Positions 1-5,736 are shown, counted from the first letter of the stretch. The stretch: 6,513 nt of DNA from Hyphomicrobiaceae bacterium UBA4460 (GCA_002390155.1 DGOS01000113.1:9880-16392), one strand, 5' to 3'. Notes: generated from the sequence alone by a model not told the origin. A program made the numbers and translations.

Positions 1-94
1 CAATCAGTCGCAGCGGAAGAAGACGCGCCGCCGGGCCCGCGGCAAACGTCGTCGCGGTGGTGGCGGCGGCGGCTTCGATTGGCTGTTCCGCTAA
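1..94 (+). CDS. C-terminal end of an unidentified Arg/Gly-rich-tailed protein (partial)
   Basis: Reading from base 2, an open frame of 30 codons runs from the window edge to a TAA at 92-94. The peptide begins NQSQRKKTRRR, continues with more arginine and lysine, then has six glycines in a row and ends FDWLFR. The stop lies 22 bases before the mfnB start on the same strand, with the spacing expected inside an operon. A basic stretch, a flexible glycine linker and a short aromatic end suggest a disordered tail, perhaps contacting nucleic acid or a partner, but that is inference and the family cannot be named from the tail. The frame could be chance, since GC-rich DNA has few stops; the operon-like spacing and the lack of another gene for this stretch favour a real gene end. 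Confidence 0.5.
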   Translation, partial: NQSQRKKTRRRARGKRRRGGGGGGFDWLFR

Positions 95-116
95 TGCCGA
101 CTTGGGGGCACCCGGC

Positions 117-851
117 ATGTCCGTGACCCGCTTTCTCGCCAGTGTGCGGGATGAAGGCGAGGCCGCGCTCGCGCTTGCGGCTGGCGCCGACATCATCGAC
201 CTGAAGGATCCGGACAATGGCGCGCTTGGCGCCGTTGCGCCTCCGACCATGAAGGCCTGCCTGACACGCATTGCCGGCCGTGCGCCGGTCAGTGCGACTG
301 TGGGCGATCTTCCCATGGAGCCCGGCGTGATCGCGCGCGCGGTCGCAGCCACGGCCGCCAGCGGTGCCGACGACGTCAAGCTCGGCGTGCCGCAAGGCGG
401 CGATGCGGGAAGCTGCTTTGCAGCCTTGCGCCGGCTCGATCTGCCTGCCGGCCTGATCCTGGTGTTCTTTGCCGACGCCATGGCGGATGTCGATCCGCCT
501 CAGGCCGCGCGCGCGGCGGGCGCGCGGGGGCTGATGCTCGATACCGCCGGCAAGGGCGACGGCGCGCTTCCCGATCATATGTCCATCGAGGCGATCGCCC
601 ATTTTGTGGAGGCCGGCCGGGCTGCCGGACTGATGGTGGGTCTCGCCGGGGCTTTGCGCGCCAAGCACTTGGCCGATCTTCTCGCGCTCCGGCCCGACGT
701 CTTAGGCTTTCGCGGGGGCCTGTGCCGCGATGGCGTGCGGAACCAGGGGCTCGACCCTGCCGCCTGCGGCCGGATCCGGGCTCTGATCCCTGGCTCCAGC
801 GAACGCGATGATGGCCGTTTCCGGGAGGCCCCGGCCGCCGCTCTGTGCTAG
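117..851 (+). CDS. mfnB: (5-formylfuran-3-yl)methyl phosphate synthase, MfnB-like (DUF556)
   Basis: This is a 244-residue protein of the MfnB/DUF556 family, which in methanogens joins two glyceraldehyde-3-phosphate molecules into (5-formylfuran-3-yl)methyl phosphate, the first furan intermediate of methanofuran; in methylotrophs the product is expected to feed methylofuran. It is a single TIM-barrel-type cytoplasmic enzyme near the usual family length (about 235). Visible family motifs are FLASVRDEGEA (7-17), DIIDLKDPDNGALGAV (25-40) with the lysine expected to form the Schiff base at K30, DDVKLG (85-90) with K88, LDTAGKGDG (141-149) with K146, and the barrel end GLAGAL and VLGFRGGLC (195-203). 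I chose ATG 117 because a GGGGG stretch at 104-108 can serve as ribosome binding site and homology begins at once; the ATG at 57 would add 20 low-complexity residues and overlap the preceding frame. The last 20 or so residues are probably a disordered extension. The next gene starts 37 bases downstream. Confidence 0.9.
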   Translation: MSVTRFLASVRDEGEAALALAAGADIIDLKDPDNGALGAVAPPTMKACLTRIAGRAPVSATVGDLPMEPGVIARAVAATAASGADDVKLGVPQGGDAGSCFAALRRLDLPAGLILVFFADAMADVDPPQAARAAGARGLMLDTAGKGDGALPDHMSIEAIAHFVEAGRAAGLMVGLAGALRAKHLADLLALRPDVLGFRGGLCRDGVRNQGLDPAACGRIRALIPGSSERDDGRFREAPAAALC

Positions 852-888
852 AGCTTCCGCTTTCAACCAAGCGCCACAGGAATGGGCC

Positions 889-1293
889 ATGGAACAGCGA
901 TTGGGACGTGTGTCCACCACGCGAGAGACCGGCGAGCCGCTCGACCGCATCTTCGTGCACGACTACGTGCTCGAAGTGGAGATCGGCGTCCACCACAACG
1001 AAAAGGGCGTGACCCAGCGGGTGCGTTTCTCCGTCGACATCGACCTGACGCCGAGCCGGCAGGAACTCGAAGACGATATTGAGCACACGCTCGACTACGA
1101 CTATGTCATCAACGGCATTAAGGCGATTATCGCGCGCGGCCACATCAATCTGGTGGAGACCCTGGCGGAGGACGTGGCGCAGCACTGTCTTGCCCATCCG
1201 CGCGCGGCGCGCGTCACCGTCGGCATTGAGAAGCTCGACAAGGATCCCGGCGCCGTCGGTGTCGAGGTCATGCGCAGTAAACGTGAGGCCTGA
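889..1293 (+). CDS. folB: Dihydroneopterin aldolase-like protein (FolB family)
   Basis: This is a 134-residue FolB-family protein. FolB cleaves 7,8-dihydroneopterin to 6-hydroxymethyl-7,8-dihydropterin and glycolaldehyde, a pterin precursor for folate and, in this context, probably for H4MPT. The T-fold landmarks are present: IFVHDYVLEVEIGVHHNEKG (21-40), the glutamate-containing NLVETLAEDVA (88-98), and the final strand VTVGIEKLDKDPGAV (109-123), where K115 sits at the position of the usual catalytic lysine. The common KP pair is KL here, a small departure. ATG 889 is preceded by AGGAA at 878-882, a good ribosome binding site with 6-base spacing; the open frame continues back to an ATG at 808, but that would overlap mfnB. 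The first 18 or so residues precede the conserved domain. It lies between two furan-pathway genes, so it is probably a copy dedicated to C1-cofactor synthesis rather than the housekeeping folate enzyme. An epimerase activity, known in this family, is also possible. Confidence 0.85.
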   Translation: MEQRLGRVSTTRETGEPLDRIFVHDYVLEVEIGVHHNEKGVTQRVRFSVDIDLTPSRQELEDDIEHTLDYDYVINGIKAIIARGHINLVETLAEDVAQHCLAHPRAARVTVGIEKLDKDPGAVGVEVMRSKREA

Positions 1294-1294
1294 C

Positions 1295-1969
1295 ATGGAT
1301 GCGCCCGCGTTGCCGCAAGGCGCGCTGAAGCCACGCGCAAAGGACGCGTATGAGGCTTCGATCGCCGTGGTGAAGCTCGGCGGCAGCATTGTTCGCGCAA
1401 AAACGCTTGAAAATTGGCTGGATGTGATCGCGGGTGCAGCTGCGCCCATCGTCGTGGTCCCCGGGGGCGGGGCCTTGGCCGACGAGGTGCGGACTTGTCA
1501 GCGCGATCTCGGATTTGGCGATGCGCCCGCGCATCGCATGGCGTTGCTCGCCATGGACCAGCTCGCCTGGGCCGTTGCGGGCCTCCGCCCCGGCTTTGAG
1601 GTGGGTGAGACCGAGGCGGCGTTGCGCGACATTCTTGCGCGCGGCCACGTCGCGGTTTGGGCGCCGTATGCCGCGATCTCCGGGCGCACCGACCTTGAGG
1701 CCAATTGGCGGCTGACGTCCGATAGCTTGGCGCTGTGGCTCTCGGGCCAACTTGGCGCGCGCGCCTGTTACATCGTCAAATCGGTCGCGAGCAAACGCGG
1801 CGCGGCAAGCGCGGCGGCGCTGTCGCGCGACGGCGTCGTCGATGAAGCGTTTCCCGCCATGCTCGCCGAGACCGGCATACCAGCGGTGATGTTCGGCCAA
1901 GGCGATCAGGACGCATTGGCCGAGATGTTGGCCGACAGTACGGCTCGCGCCGGGCGCGCGATCGAGTAG
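1295..1969 (+). CDS. mfnE: Amino-acid-kinase-fold protein, MfnE-like furan phosphate kinase
   Basis: This is a 224-residue cytoplasmic protein of the amino acid kinase superfamily. The ATP-binding and phosphoryl-transfer landmarks are AVVKLGGS (24-31), VVPGGGALADEVR (54-66), a helix with HRMALLAMDQLAW (80-92), and the nucleotide-binding stretch TSDSLALWLSGQLGA (141-155) followed by YIVKSV (159-164). It is shorter than aspartokinase or acetylglutamate kinase and has no ACT domain. In methanogens the relative MfnE phosphorylates 5-(aminomethyl)furan-3-ylmethyl phosphate to the diphosphate, activating it for coupling to tyramine-glutamate. The same substrate is inferred here from the mfnB neighbour two genes upstream. 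ATG 1295 starts one base after the folB stop and has GAGG at 1285-1288 six bases upstream; such packing implies translational coupling. Family membership is nearly certain; the exact substrate is inferred from context. Confidence 0.85.
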   Translation: MDAPALPQGALKPRAKDAYEASIAVVKLGGSIVRAKTLENWLDVIAGAAAPIVVVPGGGALADEVRTCQRDLGFGDAPAHRMALLAMDQLAWAVAGLRPGFEVGETEAALRDILARGHVAVWAPYAAISGRTDLEANWRLTSDSLALWLSGQLGARACYIVKSVASKRGAASAAALSRDGVVDEAFPAMLAETGIPAVMFGQGDQDALAEMLADSTARAGRAIE

Positions 1970-1977
1970 ACCGCGCT

Positions 1978-3378
1978 ATGAGCGAGAACATCCTGTTCAT
2001 CACCGGACATTTGGCCGAGCCGCGGCTCAAGGCCGTGCTGTCAAGCATGGAGGCCGACTTCAAATGGTCTGTGCTCGACATCGGCGTCAAGGTCGCCGCG
2101 CTGATGACCGAGGAGATCGTTTTGCGTCGGCTCCCCGAGGCGGGCGCCGCGGACAAGATCATGCTGCCCGGCCGCTGCCGTGCGGATCTCGACCGGCTCA
2201 GTGCGCATTACGGCGTTCCGGTCGTATGCGGGCCCGATGAGGTCAAGGACATCCCCGTGTTCTTCGGGCGCGCGCGCAAAGCCTCCGACATGTCGAAATA
2301 CGACATCCAGATCTTCGCCGAGATCATCGACGCCACGACGATGTCGATTGAGGAGATTCTCGAAACCGCCGAGGACTACTCCCACAAGGGCGCCGACGTC
2401 ATCGACCTGGGTTGCCTGCCGGATACGCCGTTTCCGCATCTCGAAGACACGGTACGGGCCCTCAAGACATACGGCTACAAGGTCAGCATCGATTCCGCCG
2501 ACCCGGACGAGCTTCTGCGCGGCGGCAAAGCAGGCGCCGACTATTTGCTCAGTCTCGATGAGTCGCGGCTGCAGATCGCCGACGAGGTGGCCTCGGTCCC
2601 GGTGCTGATCCCCAAGGACCACGGCGATATGGACTCCCTTTACCGCGCCATGGATGTGCTCGACGGGAAGGGGCTGCCATATCTCGCCGATCCCGTGCTC
2701 GATCCCATCAATTTCGGTTTCATGACTTCGTTGGAGCGCTACGCGGACCTGCGCCGCAGGCGTCCCGATGTCGAAATTTTGCTTGGCACCGGCAATCTCA
2801 CCGAACTGACCGACGCCGACACCACGGGCACCACGGCGATGTTGATCGGCATTGCCTCGGAGTTGAACATTAGACACGTGTTGGTCGTGCAGGTAAGCCC
2901 GCATACGCGCCGCACCTACGAGGAACACGACGCCGCGCGGCGCCTCATGTATGCCTCGCACGCAGACGGTGAGCTGCCCAAGGGCTATACGGACGCGCTG
3001 CTTTGCCTGCATGACAAGCGGCCTTATCCCTCGACGCCGGAGGAGATCGCCGAGAACGCGGACGCGGTGCGCGATAAGAACTTCCGCATTGAGGTCGCCG
3101 AGGACGGCGTGCACATCTACAACCGCGACGGCCATCATGTGGCGCAGGACATTTTCGAGCTTTATCCCAAGCTCGATCTGGGCGACGACAGCGCCCACGC
3201 CTTCTATCTTGCCGCCGAGCTGGCGCGCGCCGAGACGGCGTGGCGCTTAGGCAAGCGCTATGCGCAAGACGAACGGCTCGATTGGGGCGTCGCGGCGGAC
3301 AAGCCCGCCGAAGACATGTCGAAACTTAAAGAGGCCGGCCACACGCTGGCCATGAAGAAGACGCGCGAGGAGAAATGA
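1978..3378 (+). CDS. DUF6513 protein with dihydropteroate synthase-like domain
   Basis: This 466-residue protein matches the family annotated as DUF6513 or dihydropteroate synthase-related, found with H4MPT genes. An N-terminal domain (about 1-105) opens with ILFITGHLAEPRL and has VLDIGVKVAALMTEEIV (32-48). The central barrel (about 110-300) carries DHPS-like motifs in order: GADVIDLG (138-145), KVSIDS (168-173), a DPVLDP(I)NFGF stretch (238-248) resembling the DHPS DPGIGFGK loop, and LLGTGNLTELTDAD (268-281) near the position of the sulfonamide-site loop. The C-terminal part (about 310-466) is family specific and ends in a charged, probably disordered tail. In H4MPT synthesis a DHPS-like enzyme must join hydroxymethyl-dihydropterin diphosphate to beta-ribofuranosyl-aminobenzene phosphate, so this is a plausible candidate; that role is inferred, not shown. 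ATG 1978 lies eight bases after the mfnE stop and has only a weak ribosome binding site (GAG around 1963), consistent with coupling to mfnE. Confidence 0.88.
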   Translation: MSENILFITGHLAEPRLKAVLSSMEADFKWSVLDIGVKVAALMTEEIVLRRLPEAGAADKIMLPGRCRADLDRLSAHYGVPVVCGPDEVKDIPVFFGRARKASDMSKYDIQIFAEIIDATTMSIEEILETAEDYSHKGADVIDLGCLPDTPFPHLEDTVRALKTYGYKVSIDSADPDELLRGGKAGADYLLSLDESRLQIADEVASVPVLIPKDHGDMDSLYRAMDVLDGKGLPYLADPVLDPINFGFMTSLERYADLRRRRPDVEILLGTGNLTELTDADTTGTTAMLIGIASELNIRHVLVVQVSPHTRRTYEEHDAARRLMYASHADGELPKGYTDALLCLHDKRPYPSTPEEIAENADAVRDKNFRIEVAEDGVHIYNRDGHHVAQDIFELYPKLDLGDDSAHAFYLAAELARAETAWRLGKRYAQDERLDWGVAADKPAEDMSKLKEAGHTLAMKKTREEK

Positions 3379-3397
3379 AAGTGATTGCGAGGCCGCC

Positions 3398-3964
3398 ATG
3401 CCGATGATCCGCGAATGCATCGTCACCACCATGGGCGATGAAGGCAGGGTGCACATCGCCCCGCTTGGTCTGATCGAAGACGGCGACGGCTGGGTCATTG
3501 GCCCGTTCCGGCCCTCCACCACGCTCGACAATTTGCGGACCACGCCCTTTGCCGTCGCCAATTTCACCGATGATGTGATGGTCTTCGCCGGCTGCCTCAC
3601 CGGCAATAAGGATTGGCCGACACGGGGCGCCGCAAAAGTGCCCGGCGCGGTCCTCGATGGATCGCTGGCGCATTTGGAGCTTGCGGTCGAGCGCGTCGAG
3701 GAGGACGAGCTGCGACCGCGCTTTCACTGCCACATCGTGCACGAGGAGACCCACGCGCCGTTCAAGGGTTTCAACCGGGCGCAAGCGGCGGTGATCGAAA
3801 CGGCGATCCTGGCCAGCCGCCTCAAAATGCTGCCGCGCGAGAAGATCGAGCAGGAGCTGGCCTATCACCAGATCGCCGTGGAGAAGACCGCCGGCCCGCG
3901 CGAGCGCGAGGCGTGGCGCATCCTCGTGGAGAAGATCGAGGACTTCTACAAGCACGCGGACTAG
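3398..3964 (+). CDS. DUF447 domain protein, flavin-reductase-like split barrel
   Basis: This 188-residue protein belongs to DUF447, a family shared by methanogens and H4MPT-using bacteria. The N-terminal part (about 1-115) is the FMN-binding split-barrel type: IRECIVTTMGDEGRVHIAPLG (4-24), GPFRPSTTLDNLRTTPFAVANFTDD (35-59), and further strands to FHCHIV (109-114). The family-diagnostic C-terminal helical segment is FKGFNRAQAAVIETAILASRL (122-142), followed by a charged helix reaching the end. It is cytoplasmic, with no signal peptide or membrane segment. GAGG at 3389-3392 sits five bases before ATG 3398, deciding the start; the gap from the DUF6513 gene is 19 bases. An overlapping ATG at 3375 leads only to a short out-of-frame peptide. 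The reaction is unknown. A flavin-dependent reduction or a binding role in making H4MPT or methylofuran is inferred from conserved co-occurrence. Its stop codon shares the CTAG with the stop of the opposing regulator gene. Confidence 0.87.
   Translation: MPMIRECIVTTMGDEGRVHIAPLGLIEDGDGWVIGPFRPSTTLDNLRTTPFAVANFTDDVMVFAGCLTGNKDWPTRGAAKVPGAVLDGSLAHLELAVERVEEDELRPRFHCHIVHEETHAPFKGFNRAQAAVIETAILASRLKMLPREKIEQELAYHQIAVEKTAGPREREAWRILVEKIEDFYKHAD
3961..3964. other. CTAG shared by two convergent stop codons
   Basis: The palindrome CTAG gives TAG at 3962-3964 to the plus-strand DUF447 gene and TAG (3963 to 3961) to the minus-strand regulator. The two genes overlap by four bases, leaving no room for an intergenic terminator; transcripts from either side must end inside, or run antisense into, the other gene. 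Confidence 0.9.
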
Positions 3965-5004
3965 GCGCGCGGTTTGGGAGCATCGTTCGCGCCCATCAAT
4001 GGGCGAAACATCTTGCGATACTGACCCGGTGTCAGGCCGGTGGCGCGCTTAAAGAGCCGGCGGAAGAAGGCGAGGTTCTCGTAGCCGAGGTCGGCGGCGA
4101 TGGCCTCGAAGGACATCGCCTCGGTTTCCAACTGCCGCTTGGCTTCTTCCACACGCAGGTTCTGCACATAGCCGATCAGTGTCGTGCCTGTCGCGGCCTT
4201 GAATCGCCGCTTGAGCGTGCGCTCAGGGATACCGGAGACCGCGACGATTTGGGTGACCGCATCAGCGGCACGGCAGTTCGCTTCGAGCCAATCCTCGCAT
4301 TGCCGGACCACGGAGTCGGCATGCGGTTGCTGGCGCACCAAGGCGGCGTAAGGCAGCTGACCTTCGTTGTGCCATTTCAGCAGATAGACTTTGGCGATGC
4401 GCATGGCTTCGCCGGGGCTCAAATGCCGCGCGATAATATGAATAGCGAGATCGTGCCATGAGGTGGTGCCGCCCGCGGTGACGATGTGGCCTGCAGGATC
4501 GGCGAAGACCAGTGCGGGTTCGGGCCGAAATCGCACTTGTGGGTAGTGTTTGCGGAACAGGTCCGCGTAGCCCCAGTGTGACGTGGCCTCCTTGTTGTCG
4601 AGGAGCCCGGTCGCGGCGAGCATCACCGAGCCGGAGCAGGCGGAGTAGATGGCACTGCCGTCATGGTAACGGCGCCGCACCCAGTCCAGAAGCGCCGGGT
4701 AGCGCCCTTTGAAGTCATCGTCCGGCGCCAGCCACAGTTCCGGCAGGATGACGATCTCCGCCTGAGGATCATCGGCGATGTCCAAATCGGGGGCTACCGG
4801 CACCCGGTTGCCACAGACGAACGGCTTCGTGAGGGGCGAGACAATGCGTGGCCTTATGGAGCGCGCGTCGGGCTCGGCGCCAGCCAACGCCTGCCAGAGG
4901 CTACCCGCCGCCGCCAGCACATCGACCATGCCGTAAAGGGCCGAACCCGCTGTTTCGGGCACGGCCACGATCAGAGCATCGATGGCCTCGGTCTCTTGGG
5001 GCAT
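3961..5004 (-). CDS. GlxA-family transcriptional regulator (DJ-1/PfpI domain plus AraC HTH)
   Basis: This is a 347-residue GlxA-type regulator. Residues about 6-195 form a DJ-1/PfpI-like (class I amidotransferase fold) sensor domain: VPETAGSALYGMVDVLAAAG (15-34), EIVILPELW (83-91), the nucleophile elbow YSACSGSVMLAATGLLDN (120-137) with C123, and the family signature ATSHWGYADLF (140-150), then VTAGGTTSWHDLAIHII (175-191). Residues about 245-335 form the double helix-turn-helix of AraC proteins: AVSGIPERTLKRRFKAATG (255-273) and FEAIAADLGYENLAFFRRLFKRATGLTPGQYR (299-330). It should bind DNA in the cytoplasm and respond to a ligand that cannot be named. I chose ATG 5004 because the homology begins there; the frame stays open back to 5640, but that region is antisense to the OsmC gene. 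No Shine-Dalgarno is visible before it. Its divergent position makes the OsmC gene the likely target, along with autoregulation. Confidence 0.9.
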   Translation of the reverse strand: MPQETEAIDALIVAVPETAGSALYGMVDVLAAAGSLWQALAGAEPDARSIRPRIVSPLTKPFVCGNRVPVAPDLDIADDPQAEIVILPELWLAPDDDFKGRYPALLDWVRRRYHDGSAIYSACSGSVMLAATGLLDNKEATSHWGYADLFRKHYPQVRFRPEPALVFADPAGHIVTAGGTTSWHDLAIHIIARHLSPGEAMRIAKVYLLKWHNEGQLPYAALVRQQPHADSVVRQCEDWLEANCRAADAVTQIVAVSGIPERTLKRRFKAATGTTLIGYVQNLRVEEAKRQLETEAMSFEAIAADLGYENLAFFRRLFKRATGLTPGQYRKMFRPLMGANDAPKPRA

Positions 5005-5010
5005 GGGCCG

Positions 5011-5016
5011 ATTATG
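5011..5016 (-). promoter_or_regulatory. Possible -10 box (CATAAT) of the GlxA-type regulator, leaderless start
   Basis: On the minus strand CATAAT matches five of six bases of TATAAT and ends six bases before the regulator ATG at 5004. Transcription would then begin at or next to the A of the start codon, consistent with the lack of a ribosome binding site there. No convincing -35 hexamer is seen 16-18 bases further upstream (CGTCAA at the 17-base position), so the promoter is a guess. Confidence 0.35.
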
Positions 5017-5070
5017 GCACGAATGGACCCTTTTTGACGAAAAGCGACCTGAGCCTCGGGGCATGGCCTT

Positions 5071-5088
5071 TCTACCTTCTCGGGTAGA
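5071..5088. promoter_or_regulatory. Inverted repeat TCTACC-N6-GGTAGA, candidate operator
   Basis: Perfect six-base arms at 5071-5076 and 5083-5088 flank a six-base spacer (TTCTCG). The repeat lies 45 bases before the OsmC start and 66 bases from the regulator start, in the middle of their shared 129-base intergenic region. It is the clearest dyad there and could be the regulator's binding site or a dyad for another dimeric regulator. AraC-type proteins often use direct repeats, so assignment to the neighbouring regulator is uncertain. Confidence 0.4.
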
Positions 5089-5091
5089 CGG

Positions 5092-5114
5092 CCGGCCGAT
5101 CGGCGGCTGGCCGG
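5092..5114 (+). other. GC-rich dyads in the probable OsmC leader
   Basis: CCGGCC (5092-5097) and GGCCGG (5109-5114) are inverted copies separated by 11 bases, and an overlapping perfect palindrome GCCGATCGGC spans 5095-5104. They end eight bases before the OsmC ribosome binding site. In RNA they could form a short leader hairpin, or in DNA a second operator. In sequence this GC-rich, short dyads also arise by chance, so the entry is tentative. Confidence 0.25.
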
Positions 5115-5133
5115 AGCCAAGAAGGAGGAGACC

Positions 5134-5697
5134 ATGAATATGCAGCAGACGGTCACGATGAACGGTTTGGACGTGCAGGCTGCGACGGAGACGGTCGCGG
5201 CCCTGAAAGCGGACGCCAGTCTGGCCAAGTTCCAGTTTCGAGCGCGCAACGTCTGGGTGGACGGCGGTGAGAACCGGTCCACGATCCGCGGCTTCTATGG
5301 CGTGGGACGCGAGGACGACTCCCGCACGGCCGACTTCGAATTCGTGAATGGCGAGCCGCCCGTGCTGCTCGGCAAGAACGAAGGTGCCAACCCGGTCGAG
5401 TTTCTCCTGCATGGCCTCGCCGGATGCGTCACCACCACGCTGATCCTGCACGCGACCATGCGCGGCATCACCATCGAAAAGCTCTCCACCGAGTTGGAAG
5501 GGGACATCGACCTTTACGGTCTGCTTGGCCTCGATCCCGAAGTATCGCCCGGCTACCGAGAAATCCGCATCCGCATGCACATCGAGGCGGACTGCACGGA
5601 TGAAGAGCTTGACGATCTGCTGGCGGCCGCGAAGGCCCACTCTCCCGTGTGCAACACGGTCTGCCGGCCCGTGCCGGTCGTGCTGAACCGCGCGTAA
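5134..5697 (+). CDS. OsmC/Ohr-family protein, probable thiol peroxidase
   Basis: This 187-residue protein belongs to the OsmC/Ohr family, homodimeric cytoplasmic enzymes that reduce organic hydroperoxides with a pair of redox cysteines. Both are present: C98 in NPVEFLLHGLAGCVTTTLI (87-105) and C173 in AHSPVCNTV (168-176). A third cysteine, C177, lies just beyond, and E89 occupies the usual acidic position. N-terminal strands carry RARNVWVDGGENRSTIRGFYG (36-56), containing the W..GG..R.....F.G pattern. The protein is longer than classical OsmC (about 140), with an N-terminal helix of about 30 residues and an inserted GDIDLYGLLGLDPEVSPGY segment (123-141) typical of one subfamily. Start ATG 5134 follows a near-perfect ribosome binding site, AAGGAGG at 5122-5128, so translation should be strong. 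It diverges from the GlxA-type regulator, its likely controller. The natural substrate cannot be read from the sequence. Confidence 0.92.
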   Translation: MNMQQTVTMNGLDVQAATETVAALKADASLAKFQFRARNVWVDGGENRSTIRGFYGVGREDDSRTADFEFVNGEPPVLLGKNEGANPVEFLLHGLAGCVTTTLILHATMRGITIEKLSTELEGDIDLYGLLGLDPEVSPGYREIRIRMHIEADCTDEELDDLLAAAKAHSPVCNTVCRPVPVVLNRA

Positions 5698-5703
5698 CGA
5701 GAC

Positions 5704-5736
5704 AAGGCGCGGCCCCCATGCGTGGGGCTGCGCCTT
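5704..5736. terminator. Hairpin between convergent OsmC and DUF1697 genes, probable bidirectional terminator
   Basis: AAGGCGCGGCCCC at 5704-5716 pairs with GGGGCTGCGCCTT at 5724-5736: 13 pairs with only one G-T wobble, around a seven-base loop. The stem begins seven bases after the OsmC stop and its far arm includes the last bases of the DUF1697 stop codon (5735-5737). On the plus strand it is followed by AGATCG, a poor U tract; on the minus strand by GTCTCGTT, only moderately U-rich. Structure and position argue for termination in both directions, though efficiency is uncertain. Confidence 0.65.

Noticed and set aside
57..116. An earlier ATG for mfnB
   Set aside because: It would add 20 low-complexity residues, lacks a ribosome binding site and overlaps the upstream reading frame; homology starts at ATG 117.
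808..888. An earlier ATG for the FolB-like gene
   Set aside because: It lies inside the mfnB coding end, whereas ATG 889 has a well-placed AGGAA.
376..1449. A long open frame (357 codons) on the minus strand across mfnB, folB and the start of mfnE
   Set aside because: It is antisense to three recognisable genes, its translation is arginine- and proline-rich with no family motif, and long antisense frames are expected in GC-rich codon usage.
2041..3198. A 385-codon minus-strand open frame opposite the DUF6513 gene
   Set aside because: It has no recognisable motif and mirrors the codon pattern of the clearly conserved plus-strand gene.
3613..4461. A 282-codon plus-strand frame spanning the end of DUF447 and the regulator
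   Set aside because: It runs out of frame through DUF447 and antisense to the regulator, and both of those have clear family motifs.
5034..5062. TTGACG at 5034-5039 as a -35 box for the OsmC gene
   Set aside because: Seventeen bases further on stands CGGGGC, with no -10-like hexamer, so no sigma-70 promoter can be supported.
5005..5133. A riboswitch or small RNA in the longest intergenic region
   Set aside because: At 129 bases it shows only short dyads and no aptamer-like arrangement or terminator with a U tract.
5005..5640. An N-terminal extension of the regulator of 212 codons
   Set aside because: The added sequence is antisense to the OsmC gene and crosses its ribosome binding site; conserved GlxA-type homology begins at the ATG at 5004.
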